28,719 bases of DNA. Origin: Nemertoderma westbladi (taxonomy: Eukaryota; Xenacoelomorpha; Nemertodermatida; Nemertodermatidae). The DNA lies in the NCBI GenBank assembly GCA_032718475.1, contig JAUCBJ010005677.1:1-28719 (forward strand). Reading direction: 5' to 3'. The notes under the pieces were generated by a model. That model was not told where the DNA came from. It did not search any database and was given only the letters and a program-made list of their open reading frames with translations. The position numbers were made by a program, and so were the translations under genes. Of this stretch, positions 1 through 10,095 are shown piece by piece (positions within the stretch are counted from its first letter, which is position 1; every line of letters begins with the position of its first letter).

Positions 1-201
1 CCCATCACTAGTGACTTCAAACTTAGTTACCTTCTTTAACTTTCTTTTGGAACCAAACAAAATACTTTCAGTCTTACCGTAGTGAATGGATAGCTTATTA
101 TCAACCAACCATTCATTACAGGATTCTAGAACTGCACTTAACTTTTGGGAAATATGGATAGGATCTTTATGAGAGAAAATAACAGCACTGTCGTCGGCAA
201 T
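1..201 (-). pseudogene. Non-LTR retrotransposon RT fragment (palm to thumb), cut at both ends
   Basis: Translating the minus strand gives an uninterrupted RT stretch of about 67 residues that runs off the left edge. It begins at the catalytic motif as I-A-D-D-S-A, where the family normally has Y/F-A-D-D. It continues through a segment reading WLVDNKLSIHYGKTES and then LFGSKRKLKKV, the usual post-palm block of CR1/L2/Jockey-superfamily LINEs. The frame hits a stop as soon as it crosses into the 28-bp tandem array near 202, so everything N-terminal to motif C is missing. This is a relic and not an active gene. The clade is not resolved beyond CR1/Jockey-like. Confidence 0.75.
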
Positions 202-2873
202 AGACTACGGGACAAAGTAATCACAAGTAATCACTCAGCAGGCTATGGGACAAAGTAATCACTCAGTTTGCTACGGGACAGAGTAATCACTCAGTTTGCT
301 ACGGGACAAAGTGATCACTCAGTTTGCTACGGGACAAAGTAATCACTCAGTTTGCTACGGGACAAAGTAATCACTCAGTTTGCTACGGGACAAAGTAATC
401 ACTCAGTTTGCTACGGGACAAAGTAATCACTCAGTTTGCTACGGGACAAAGTAATCACTCAATTTGCTACGGCACAAAGTAATCACTCAGTTTGCTACGG
501 GACAAAGTAATCACACACTTGGCAACCGGAAAAAGTAATCACTCAATAGACTACGGGACAAAGTAATCACAAGTAATCACTCAGTAGGCTATGGGACAAA
601 GTAATCACTCAGTTTGCTACGGGACAAAGTAATCACTCAATAGACTATGAGACAAAGTAATCACTCACTTGGCTACGGGAAAAAGTAATCACTCAGTTTG
701 CTACAGGACAAAGTAATCACTCAGTTTGCTACGGGACAAAGTAATCACTCAATAGACTACGGGACAAAGTAATGACTCAATAGACTACGGGACTAATTAA
801 TCACTCAGTTTGCTACGGGACAAAGTAATCACTCAATTGACTACGGGACAAAGTAATCACAAGTAATCACTCAGTAGGCTATGGGACAAAGTAATCACTC
901 AGTTTGCTACGGGACAGAGTAATCACTCAGTTTGCTACGGGACAAAGTAATCACTCAGTTTATTACGGGACAAAGTTATCACTCAATAGACTTCGGGACA
1001 AAGTAATCACCCAGTTGGCTGCGGGACAAAGTAATCACTCAGTTGGCTGCAGGACAAAGTAATCACTCAATTTGATACGGGACAAAGTAATCACTCAGTT
1101 TGCTACGGGACAGAGTAATCACTCAGTTTGCTACGGGACAAAGTAATCACTCGGTTTGCTACGGGACAGAGTAATCACTCAGTTTGCTACGGGACAAAGT
1201 AATCATTCAGTTTGTTTCGGGACAAAGTTATCACTCAATAGACTTCGGGACAAAGTAATCACTCAGTTGGCTACGGGACAAAGTAATCACTCAGTTGGCT
1301 GCAGGACAAAGTAATCACTCAATTTGCTACGGGACAAAGTAATCACTCAGTTGGCTGCAGGACAAAGTAATCACTCAGTTGGCTGCAGGACAAAGTAATC
1401 ACTCACTTGGCTACGGGACAAACTAATCACTCAGTTGGCTGCAGGACAAAGTAATCACTCAGTTTGCTACGGGACAAAGTAATCACTCACTTGGCTACGG
1501 GACAAAGTAATCACTCAGTTGACTGCAGGACAAAGTAATCACTCAGTTTGCTACGGGACAAAGTAATCACTCAATAGACTACGGGACAAAGTAATCACTC
1601 ACTTGGTTACGGGACAAAGTAATCACTCAGTAGGCTATGGGACAAAGTAATCACTCACTTGGCTACGGGACAAAGTAATCACTCAGTTGGCAGCAGGACA
1701 AAGTAATCACTCAGTTGGCTACGGGACAAAGTAATCACTCACTTGGCTACGGGACAGAGTAATCACTCAGTTGGCTGCAGGACAAAGTAATCACTCAGTT
1801 TGCTACGGGACAATGTAATCACTCAATAGACTACGGGACAAAGTAATCACTCACTTGGCTACGGGACAAAGTAATCACTCAAAAGGCTACGGGACAATGT
1901 AATCACGCACTTGGCTACGGGACAAAGTAATCACTCACTTGGCTACAGGACAAAGTAATCACTCAGTAGGCTATGGGACAAAGTAATCACACACTTGGCT
2001 ACCGGAAAAAGTAATCACTCAATAGACTACGGGACAAAGTAATCACTCAGTTGGCTGCAGGACAAAGTAATCACTCAGTTGGCTGCAGGACAAAGTAATC
2101 ACTCACTTGGCTACGGGACAAAGTAATCACTCAGTTGGCTGCAGGACAAAGTAATCACTCAGTTTGCTACGGGACAAATTAATCACTCACTTGGCTACGG
2201 GACAAAGTAATCACTCAGTTGACTGCAGGACAAAGTAATCACTCAGTTTGCTACGGGACAAAGTAATCACTCAATAGACTACGGGACAAAGTAATCACTC
2301 ACTTGGTTACGGGACAAAGTAATCACTCAGTAGGCTATGGGACAAAGTAATCACTCACTTGGCTACGGGACAAAGTAATCACTCAGTTGGCAGCAGGACA
2401 AAGTAATCACTCAGTTGGCTACGGGACAAAGTAATCATTCACTTGGCTACGGGACAAAGTAATCACTCAGTTTGCTACGGGACAAAGTAATCACTCACTT
2501 GGCTACGGGACAAAGTAATCACTCAAAAGGCTACGGGACAATGTAATCACGCACTTGGCTACGGGACAAAGTAATCACTCACTTGGCTACAGGACAAAGT
2601 AATCACTCAGTAGGCTATGGGACAAAGTAATCACACACTTGGCTACCGGACAAAGTAATCACTCAATAGACTACCGGACAAAGTAATCACTCAGTAGGCT
2701 ATGGGACAAAGTAATCACTCAATAGACTACGGGACAAAGTAATCACTCAGTTTGCTACGGGACAAAGTAATCACTCAGTTGGCTACGGGACAAAGTAATC
2801 ACTCACTTGGCTACGGGACAAAGTAATCACTCACTTGGCTACGGGACAAAGTAATCACTCAGTTGGCTATGGG
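197..2873. repeat. 28-bp minisatellite array, about 95 units
   Basis: Successive GGGACA anchors lie exactly 28 bp apart (for example 303, 331, 359). The unit has a constant part, GGACAAAGTAATCACTCA, and a variable part of about 10 bp. The main variants read GTTTGCTACG, CTTGGCTACG, GTTGGCTGCA, ATAGACTACG and GTAGGCTATG. A few units carry a 10-bp internal duplication of AAGTAATCAC (near 220, 565 and 855). The constant part is strongly conserved, and variation is concentrated in the variable part. No long reading frame crosses the array. Confidence 0.97.
1345..2688. repeat. Higher-order tandem duplication inside the 28-bp array
   Basis: Rare unit variants recur at a fixed distance. GACTGCAGGA occurs at 1521 and 2221, and a CAGCAGGACA variant at 1691 and 2391, both 700 bp apart (25 units). 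Later markers, such as AAAAGGCTAC at 1881 and 2525, are 644 bp apart (23 units). The simplest reading is a block of 25 units (1345-2044) duplicated directly in tandem, with the second copy (2045-2688) then losing two units. Confidence 0.85.
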
Positions 2874-4302
2874 GATATATCGCAATATCGGTAAATGCGA
2901 TGAAGTTTGGGGTTTGCATTCAATTTCTGCAAATTTCTGTGCTCAGTGGTGCCAATTGGATGTCTCCACGAACGAAAAAAACCAACTCTAAAACGAACTT
3001 TGTACGACCACTAGATGATCTCCAATGACAGATAAGTCTATTCCGTGTAATCCCGCAAAGACCACAGAGTCGCTTATTCGAGTCCCGTCTTTAGCATCTT
3101 AGGCACCTATATTCCAAATTATAGCCAAAACCAAACACTTTTGAAATCAAGAAGCCCTCGTCACTCTATACCTCCCTCATTCCTTTGCATACTAGCTATT
3201 GCCTATTAGTTGGAACCAGTCCAATCATCTCATCACTACTTGACAACGGGTAATTACATCTGTAGGACATAGGCAAGGCAGGCACTACTATTAGTGTAAA
3301 GTGACTAATAAACCAGCTTGCTTATTATTTATCTCGCAAAATGATTGCATGGAGTATTTAATCATATTCTTTAGAATCATTAGCTAAATAATTTCTTTGA
3401 GGTTTTGCGTTATAAATTAATATTTTAGTATTTTAATACTGTACTATCGGCATAAGGCATGTTTTTATAATTGTTACAAATTGGGTTGCCTCCACACCTA
3501 AAAATATATTACTTTTAAAACACAAATTTCGTGTTAATAACACTGCTCCTTTGGGTTGGGGTGGTACAGATTAAGATGGCGGTTGAAGCGAGGGGGGGGG
3601 GGGGGCTTTCCTCTCTTATTTGATTGATTCTTATTGGCAGTTTGGTTAAATTTCTTATTTATTTATTTAAATTTATTAAGTACCGATTTTGGGATAGAAC
3701 TGCTCAATTTTAATCTGTATCTGATAGCTGAGCCTCGTCCTGCGAGAAGGCCCCATGAACGTGTAAAAGAATTTCCACACGTATTTCAGAAAATATCACT
3801 TTGATATCAAAAAATATATTTGAATTATATAATCTTCCATTTGGTTTTCAGTAACTGCATTTTGATTTTTTCAGTATTATTGTAATTGGGGTTCATAAAT
3901 CTCATATATATTTCAGAAAGTTATAATTCAATATCAATTGTGCTATTTTGATATCAGATTTGTCCAATTTGATTTCAATAAATCCATTTCGAGTTCAGAA
4001 TATACCCTTTGAATTTCAAAATTAAGGTTTGATTTTCAGAAGGTGCCAAATGGATTTCAAAAATTTCAGTTGCAATCCAGAAAATTACAAATGTATTCAC
4101 GTTATACAATTTATAATTTCAGAAAATTTCAATTGCATTTTAGAAAATATTATATTTGAGCACTTGAGTTTTAGAAACAGTTCACTGTAATTGGATTTTA
4201 GAATATCCATATCAAATGTAACATTTGAAATCAAAATAAAAAAGCTTAAACCATGGAATACTAAATATACAGTATATTATATATACCACATAGACAATAA
4301 CA
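2874..4302. other. AT-rich intergenic stretch without a recognisable gene
   Basis: No convincing coding frame or RNA gene was seen. There is a 14-nt G run at 3592-3605. From about 3780 to 4200 the motif ATTTCAGAAAAT and close variants (TTTTCAGAAGG, ATTTTAGAAAAT, ATTTCAAAAATT) recur at loose spacings of roughly 20-30 bp. This looks like a decayed AT-rich tandem repeat. Confidence 0.5.
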
Positions 4303-4474
4303 ACCCATAGAAAATAATGTGTTCTATTTTTAAAAAGTGGCCGCTTGCCGCGGCCGCTCGCCGCTGCCGCTTGCCGCTCCTGTGGTGTATCATTGCCTTT
4401 ATTAAGGCCATGATACACCACAGGAGCGGCAAGCGGCCACTTTTTAAAAATAGAACACATTATTTTCTATGGGT
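4303..4474. repeat. GC-rich inverted repeat (palindrome 1)
   Basis: The right arm, about 4409-4474, is the reverse complement of 4303-4394, except that the left arm carries an extra 26-bp GC-rich insert. The arms run from an AT-rich outer part (ATAGAAAATAATGTG) through GTGGCCGC to an inner part ending TGTGGTGTATCAT, with a short loop around 4395-4408. Because of the symmetry, both strands encode the same start, MCSIFKKWPLAA. These small frames are a by-product of the palindrome and not genes. Confidence 0.9.
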
Positions 4475-4760
4475 GATGATACACCACAAATGGCTGCTGC
4501 CGCTCGCCGCTCCTATAGTGTATCATACTAAAAGTCGCCGCTCACATCGGCCGCTTGCCGCGGCCGCCCGCCGCTGCCGCCCGCCGTCCCTGTGGTGTAT
4601 CATGGCCTTTAACGAGGATGCTTAAAGGCCATGATACACCACAGGAGCGGCGGGCGGCCGCGGCGAGCGGCCGCGGCGAGCGGCCGCTGTGAACGGCGAC
4701 TTTTGGTATGATACACTATAGGAGCAGCGAGCGGCAGCGGCCATTTGTGGTGTATCATCA
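4474..4760. repeat. GC-rich inverted repeat (palindrome 2), 139-bp arms, 9-bp loop
   Basis: Arms 4474-4612 and 4622-4760 are near-perfect reverse complements around a 9-bp loop (4613-4621). Each arm holds the motif TGATACACCACA at its outer end, a variant GTATGATACACTATAG in the middle, another copy near the loop, and blocks of CCGC/GCGG repeats. GCGGCCGC octamers (NotI sites) occur several times. The structure could form a very stable cruciform or RNA hairpin. Confidence 0.92.
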
Positions 4761-4762
4761 CA

Positions 4763-4857
4763 CATAGAAAATAATGTGTTCTATTCTTAAAAAGTGGCCG
4801 CTCGCCGCGGCCGCTGCCGCTCGTCGCTCCTGTGGTGTATCATGGCCTTAAATTACG
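4763..4857 (+). repeat. Third, single-armed copy of the palindrome module
   Basis: This stretch repeats, in direct orientation, the left arm of palindrome 1: ATAGAAAATAATGTG, then a Lys/Trp-frame AT block, then GTGGCCGCTCGCCGC, then TGTGGTGTATCATGGCC. It closes the cluster. TGTGGTGTATCAT or its complement (with one-base variants) occurs about nine times between 4381 and 4843, mostly in alternating orientation. Confidence 0.85.
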
Positions 4858-4921
4858 TCCATTGACCGTTTATGCCGTTATGTATTGAATCTTATATTAT
4901 AATAAATTGAATTGAATTGAC
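4853..4921 (+). mobile_element. 3' tail of a CR1/L2-like LINE
   Basis: The stretch ends in AATAAATTGAATTGAATTGA, a polyadenylation-like signal fused to a short ATTGA microsatellite. This is a common 3' end for CR1/L2-type non-LTR elements. No coding part remains upstream because the palindrome cluster abuts it directly. Assignment rests on the tail alone. Confidence 0.5.
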
Positions 4922-5401
4922 CAAATTGCAGCAAATGAAAATTAATAGAACTCTCTCCATATCAAAATTTGAAAATGTTGTAAAAAAAATCTTGCCCCCA
5001 GTCACCGCCCCAGTTAACTCGATGGCATGGCCTTGTATATAAGTACGCCTTGATAGAATATCAATAACAATATAATGAATTCGTGTTTCAGTCTACGCAC
5101 GCCCACGCAGATCCCCCAACGTGCTTATCTATGTTATGTATATTCTAATGTGCCGACATCGCATTGGGTTATGAATTGGAAGTTGTGTATTCCCAAACCC
5201 CATACGGTCTCGGCACTGAGTTCCCATCAGATTTGACTCGTTGACAGGGGCGTACCCAGGATTTTCTGGTGGGGGGGTAAAACTCAAATTCAAAATTGAT
5301 TACCAGTGGGAGACAGGGGGGGACGCAAAACCCGCCTTGGCGAATTAATATCCCGCCTCAATGTTAAATATGTTGAATGTTAATTGTTCAAGTGTTAATT
5401 A

Positions 5402-5500
5402 AAGGAGCAGGGTACTGTGGCACGATGTTTTAACCAAAACAATAAACTGAACACAATAGAACAGCTTACAGTTTTATTTTTGAGAGTAATAATCTGTAAT
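5402..5500 (+). repeat. Dispersed repeat, copy 1 (inside the hAT-like element)
   Basis: This segment starts AGGAGCAGGGTACTGTGGC and continues through AACCAAAACAATAAACTGA to TTTTATTTTTGAGAGTAAT. It recurs at 25470-25560 in the same orientation, and its first half recurs inverted around 21570-21635. No function was recognised. Confidence 0.8.
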
Positions 5501-5586
5501 ATCCCCCCCCCCCCCCCCCCCCCTATCTGACCAGTAATCGTAAGTAAAATCGTAAAAAATCAAGATATTGATAAAATCGTAAATAA

Positions 5587-5645
5587 CATACAGTAGATAC
5601 AAATCACATACAGTAGATATAAATCACATACAGTAGATATAAAGT
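5587..5645. repeat. 20-bp tandem repeat, three copies
   Basis: The unit ACATACAGTAGATATAAATC is repeated three times with minor changes inside the hAT-like element. It is followed by shorter GTAGTA/AGTAGT remnants to about 5690. Confidence 0.8.
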
Positions 5646-6224
5646 AGTATGTAGTATAAAGTAGTAAAGTAGTACAGTATGTATTGTATAATGGCCTTCT
5701 AGGCTGTATGGTCTGCTTTAATTATATATTGGAACATATGCAGTCTGTAAAGCAAGGCATTCTATTGAGCTAGTGTAAGCCAGGCAGTCTGCTCTGCTCT
5801 GTATATTGGCTCCATTTACCCATTTAGCTGTTGCCTAGAGTGAATGGAGTTCATTCACACAAGCTGGTCAGGGAATACACCGACACCGAATAGACTAGAA
5901 TTCCTCAAAACTGTACTTTTGGTGGTGTATGTACTTTATACACTTTCGCGGAACACAAATCATCCATCTCTTGATATTACACATTTTTTAATAACATTCC
6001 AATTTTCTGACGGGGGGGGGTAATTAACCCCACTACCCCCCCCCCCCCCCCCCCCCCCCCCCTTGGGTACGCCCCTGCTCGTTGACTAGTTTCAGAGCGA
6101 GCGAATTATAATTATACTCATGCATTTAAGCAAGAAATGCTAAAAAATACATTTTGATGTTGTGAATTTTAAAATTGTGGTGGGGGGTGGATCGCTTCTT
6201 CACGGCCCACCCCATGATCCCGCC

Positions 6225-7772
6225 ATGGACAGCCACTCCCACCACCACCACCACCCCCCCTCCCCACAATTAATATTTCGTTTACCTACCAGCTACGACT
6301 ACGACGTCCGACATCCCCACCCAACACGCAAGATACTGTACTACAACACTCAACAAGAAGAAGAACAGCCATTCACTCCGGTACGCTGTACTTGTACACT
6401 ATCCCTTACTTGTATCTTGGCTAAGGTCTGTGAGAAGTTTATTCGTGATGCACTTATTTGTCATTTTGAAGGAAATAATATTTTCACTGATGCCCAGCAC
6501 GGAGCTCGTGCTCACCGTTCTACAGTTACACAGTTACTAGAAGTAGTGGAAGACTTCTGCAACTTTGTAGATGAACTGCATTCTCTTGGAGCTGATGTTG
6601 TGTATCTCGATCTAAGACGAGCCTTTGACACTGTCTCACACACCCTGCTACTGCATAAATTAGAGAGTTATGGTGTAAAGGGCAACGTTTTAGTTTGGAT
6701 AGGTAACTTTCTTACTGGGCGTACCCAAACTGTTAGGGTTAATGGAGTATTAAGTGGGACTCGAATGGTGACCAGTGGCGTTCCTCAAGGGACTGTTACT
6801 GCGCCAATATTATTCTTGATCTTCGTTAATGATGTTCCTGATATGATCACATCTTGTTGTAAGATATTTGTAGATGATACGAAAATATACAGACAAATTT
6901 CTAGTACGGACGACACCAACTTCTTGCAAGCAGACTTAAACCGGCTTGTTGAATGGGCAAACAAATGGCACTTACAGTTTAATTTTTCAAAGTGTAAAAT
7001 ACTTCACCTTGGTCGTAGAAATCCATCAACGCCATACTACATGTCTAACACAGTTCTGGATGCAGTATGCGAAGAGAAAGACCTTGGTGTTACTTTTAGT
7101 TCCAATATGTCATTCTCCGCTCATTGTTCTAATATTGCTGCTCGTGCGACACGTATTCTTAACTTAGTAAAACACACATTCACGTTTATGGAACCGATAA
7201 TGTTTACCAAGTTATATAAGTCTATAATTCGTCCGCTACTCGAATATGGTACAGTTGTATGGTCACCGTATCTTCAAAAGGATATCGAGCACATAGAACA
7301 AGTGCAACACCGCGCAACCCGTATGGTACCTTCACTACAGCATCTGTCATATGAGGAGCGTCTTCGTTCACTTAAAATACCGACACTGATTTACAGACGA
7401 GCTAGAGCGGATATGATATCAACATACAAGTTTGTTCACAAACTTGATAACGTAGACTATAGTAACTTTTTTGAACTCAGAAGCCAGCGTCACTCATATT
7501 CGACAAGAGGTTCATCACTGACATTGTACAAACGAAACACCGCGGGTCAACATCTGTTCCACACTAACAGTTTTGCGTCTCGTGTAATAAACTTATGGAA
7601 TATGTTGGATGAGAATGTTGTTAATGCTCGAGATTTTCATGGTAATCCTAGTGTAAACTTATTTAAAAATCGTCTTGATTGTGCCATGAAGTCCAAAATG
7701 AATATTTATAGTGATATACCAGTTAGACAAGTTGCCACTGCCCAGTTTACATTCCATCGGTACTTATATTAA
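6225..7772 (+). CDS. Chimeric reading frame: His-rich leader fused to a 5'-truncated CR1/Jockey-like reverse transcriptase
   Basis: The frame is open for 515 residues from an ATG in near-ideal animal context (CCCGCCATGG). The first 57 or so residues are not RT. They include five consecutive His, then Pro- and Tyr/Asp-rich sequence and a Gln/Glu cluster. From about 6396 the protein is a LINE RT: SLTCI (finger), a catalytic block YLDLRRAFD, SGVPQGT (motif B) and FVDDTK (motif C, usually F/Y-A-D-D). Thumb and C-terminal parts follow, with LLEYGTVVWSP and later LWNMLDENVVNARDF. Both Asp clusters are present. The apurinic endonuclease and the first RT boxes are missing, so it cannot be an autonomous element. 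The frame continues without stops to the end, suggesting a young truncated insertion. Whether the leader is a host exon, or whether the frame is expressed, is unknown. Confidence 0.75.
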   Translation: MDSHSHHHHHPPSPQLIFRLPTSYDYDVRHPHPTRKILYYNTQQEEEQPFTPVRCTCTLSLTCILAKVCEKFIRDALICHFEGNNIFTDAQHGARAHRSTVTQLLEVVEDFCNFVDELHSLGADVVYLDLRRAFDTVSHTLLLHKLESYGVKGNVLVWIGNFLTGRTQTVRVNGVLSGTRMVTSGVPQGTVTAPILFLIFVNDVPDMITSCCKIFVDDTKIYRQISSTDDTNFLQADLNRLVEWANKWHLQFNFSKCKILHLGRRNPSTPYYMSNTVLDAVCEEKDLGVTFSSNMSFSAHCSNIAARATRILNLVKHTFTFMEPIMFTKLYKSIIRPLLEYGTVVWSPYLQKDIEHIEQVQHRATRMVPSLQHLSYEERLRSLKIPTLIYRRARADMISTYKFVHKLDNVDYSNFFELRSQRHSYSTRGSSLTLYKRNTAGQHLFHTNSFASRVINLWNMLDENVVNARDFHGNPSVNLFKNRLDCAMKSKMNIYSDIPVRQVATAQFTFHRYLY

Positions 7773-8288
7773 ATTAAATTTTTCTTTTGTATCATTGTAA
7801 TTACAATTTTTACTTAATTAAATATCAGGTTCTTTGTTTTTAATATTTTCATATGAAGTGCACGGTATTTTTTATTATTTTTATTATTTTTTATTTGTTT
7901 TTTTTAATATTATTGCACACATCGAAGTTTTTACTGTATCGTTCTTAATAGAAACATTTTAATCATAACGTGCCAACTAAATTTTTTTTTATGTTTATTT
8001 TTTATTGCAATATGTAAAATTATCAACATTGTGATTTTTACTTACAATCTACGTCGTATAATTTTGAACCCCACTATCTGTTTATTGTTTATTTATGTTT
8101 GTAATATGTTATATGTTTGTACCTATAATGTATGTAACTTACCTGCAGTACTTCATAAAAGAAATATACGCATATGCGTAGAATCCTTATAGATTTGCCA
8201 GTTCATTGTGTTTTATAAGAATTTATGTGCTGTATGTATTAATTTTAATTTGCATTTGGCGTATTAAACTAAACTAAACTAAACTAAA
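6391..8288 (+). mobile_element. 5'-truncated CR1/Jockey-like LINE with (ACTAA)n tail
   Basis: The recognisable element starts around 6391-6396 inside the RT finger. It includes the RT frame to 7772, an AT-rich 3' UTR of about 500 bp, and a pentanucleotide tail of four to five ACTAA repeats at about 8264-8287. 5' truncation and a short-repeat tail are typical of target-primed reverse transcription by this class. A decayed copy of the same or a close family lies on the opposite strand at 11297-11985. I could not identify a target duplication. Confidence 0.8.
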
Positions 8289-9330
8289 TACTCAGCACTC
8301 AGGCTGTCAGCGTGTCAGGTACCGTACCGGTCTGCCAAAATATATACAGATATGCAGATATGCACTGATATGTCAGTATGTGGATGTGCAGTGCAGTTTA
8401 ACCTCCAGCCAGATCTACCAGTCCACCTAAAAATACCGGTACCGCCAATCTGCCAATCACTAATCTAATCAGGTAGGCTAATTGGCGGCTAAGAATAACT
8501 AAGATAGTATCGTCCAGCGTCCACTAACTGCACTACCGTAGTACGGCTGTACGGTAGTCAGGCTGGCAGGCAGAGGAGGACAGCGACAGGTTAAACGCGA
8601 GCGAAGGCAGGAAGGCGAATGGGAAATTTTTTAAACAATGTTAAGTAGCGCCAGTAGCGGTACCGGCCTAATACTTTAATACATACCGGCAACCGGCAGA
8701 CCGGTAGGTTTATGCAGTTATGACTTATTTATCAGTTTATCTCATAATCCTATAGGCCTACTGCTATAGGCTGATAGGCCTACCTATGTACCTATACAGC
8801 TGTCTGTATGCAGGTATTTATACAGCCTCATCCTGACATCGCCAGATCGCGGCCACAACTCACAACAAATGACAAAACATAGGCTCTGGCAGTCTGGCTC
8901 TGAGGCTACCGGCTGACTGCTGACCGGGACCTAGTAGGCCTACCGGCTGACCGGTCACCGGTAGGCCCTACTTTTCTACCATTGACTTTTGCAGGCTTGA
9001 CTTATTGTATTTGTATTTGCTCTCCATAACATAATTAAACTGCATAAAATGGATAATGGACATTTCAAAATATTATACAGTAAATAAACAATATTATAGT
9101 TATGTTTTGAATAGGAGGGAGAAGACCGCCAAGGCATATAGCACTAATAGGGGTCCCAAGTGAAAGTAAAATATTATCATATATTTAAAATATACTCCAA
9201 AAATATAAAATAAAAATAAAATAGGGGAACGCACCGATCGCACATGTACGTACAGTACGTACGTATACTAATTGGATAATATATTTTATAACAAGTAAAG
9301 GGTCTGACTATTAGTTAGAGTTCAGATCGT
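8289..9330. other. Gene-free stretch rich in short palindromic words
   Basis: No coding frame or RNA gene is evident. The stretch is dense in short palindromic or near-palindromic words: TAGGCCTA, ACCGGT, GTACAGTAC-like words, and CTGATAGGCCTACC-type strings. It ends in AT-rich sequence with a GTACGTAC cluster near 9246-9266. Confidence 0.5.
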
Positions 9331-9338
9331 AAGATAAA

Positions 9339-9775
9339 TTAATAAAAACTATACAAATGGCTAAAATCAACATTCTTAATCAAACGATTAAAAGTAATGA
9401 CATTAGGTGCATTAACAACCTCATAAGGTAGATTGTTCCAAGTAATCACAGTGCGTTGGGAAAATCTATTATTAGAAAGTAATAAACGACTTGCTCGTAC
9501 ATATAACTTGTAATTATGACCACGTAGTCCTTGTCGATGTACATATTCGAAAAAATCGCTAAAATTAAGGTCAACGTTACCGTGACAAATATTGTACACC
9601 ATGCGTAAATCGAAGATAATACGCCTGGCTTGCAGTGGTTGTAGGTCCAGGTATGAAAGCCTGTTCAAATAACTGTTATCTAGTGATGAAAGTTTGCACC
9701 TTTTAAATAGACGTCGCGTAAAGTAACGTTGGGCTCGTTCAACCATATTAATATTAGATATCGAACTTCTTACAG
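9339..9775 (-). pseudogene. C-terminal fragment of a CR1/Jockey-like LINE protein
   Basis: The open frame of 135 residues begins MVERAQRYFTRRLF, the hallmark block after the RT thumb, and the match can be followed upstream to about 9775. Next come RLSYLDLQPLQARR, then FDLRMVY, then RGHNYKLYVRASR. It ends with TWNNLPYEVVNAPNV, the usual last block of CR1/Jockey ORF2 proteins. The frame is uninterrupted, but the whole catalytic part is missing. The tail region to the left (9200-9338) is AT-rich without a clear simple-repeat tail. It is a different subfamily from the LINE at 6391-8288, judging by sequence. Confidence 0.8.
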
Positions 9776-9867
9776 CAGTACCGTACAGTCTTCAGGCAGT
9801 CAGGTCTTACTGTCTTAGCACTTACCGCATACCGGTACCTGTTTACCGGTACCAGGCAGCCAGGCTG

Positions 9868-10095
9868 CCAGGCCCTATTGAAAAGTTTTATTTTCTGCGC
9901 CGAACGCGGCGCCTGGGTGCCAAAAATCCTGCGCCGGCTCTGAGCAAAACCACGCCGGGTGCAAAAAATCCTGCGCCGGCTCTGTGCAAATCCACGCCGG
10001 GTGCAAAAATCCTGCGCCGGCTCTGTGCAATGCAAAATGCTGCGCCGGGTGAAAAATCTTCCACCGGCTCTTCAAAGCTGCACTGGGCTGACTGG
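9868..10095 (+). repeat. GC-rich repeat with a 42-bp internal tandem unit, copy 1
   Basis: After CCTATTGAAAAGTTTTA the sequence becomes strongly GC-rich. It repeats a unit of about 42 bp containing ATCCTGCGCCGGCTCTG and CACGCCGGGTGC, three times with variants. The same leader and GCGCCGAACG core are found inverted at 12215-13330. The small frames here are repeat by-products (SEPAQDF and TRRGFAQ periodicity). Confidence 0.8.

Larger units (their letters stand above)
5237..6085. mobile_element. hAT-like non-autonomous element with 8-bp target site duplications
   Basis: The element spans 5245-6077 (833 bp). Its left end reads CAGGGGCGTACCCAGG and its right end is the inverse (CCTTGGGTACGCCCCTG). 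It is flanked by a perfect 8-bp duplication, CTCGTTGA, at 5237-5244 and 6078-6085. A terminal CAGGG and an 8-bp duplication are the signature of the hAT superfamily. There is no transposase frame inside, so it must have been mobilised in trans. The interior carries long C/G runs (5503-5523, 6012-6020, 6036-6062), a 20-bp tandem repeat (about 5587-5645), and a repeat shared with two other places in the window (5402-5500). The clean duplication suggests a fairly recent insertion. Confidence 0.9.

Noticed and set aside
197-2873. CRISPR-like array (regular repeats with variable parts)
   Set aside because: The variable parts are about 10 bp, recur many times, and are head-to-tail variants of one unit. 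The setting is an animal genome. It is a minisatellite.
3060-3090. tRNA B-box-like string (TTATTCGAGTCCC)
   Set aside because: No A box or cloverleaf could be formed around it.
4212-4625. Two small frames with the same start MCSIFKKWPLAA on opposite strands
   Set aside because: The identical starts come from the palindrome. The rest is repeat translation with no domain.
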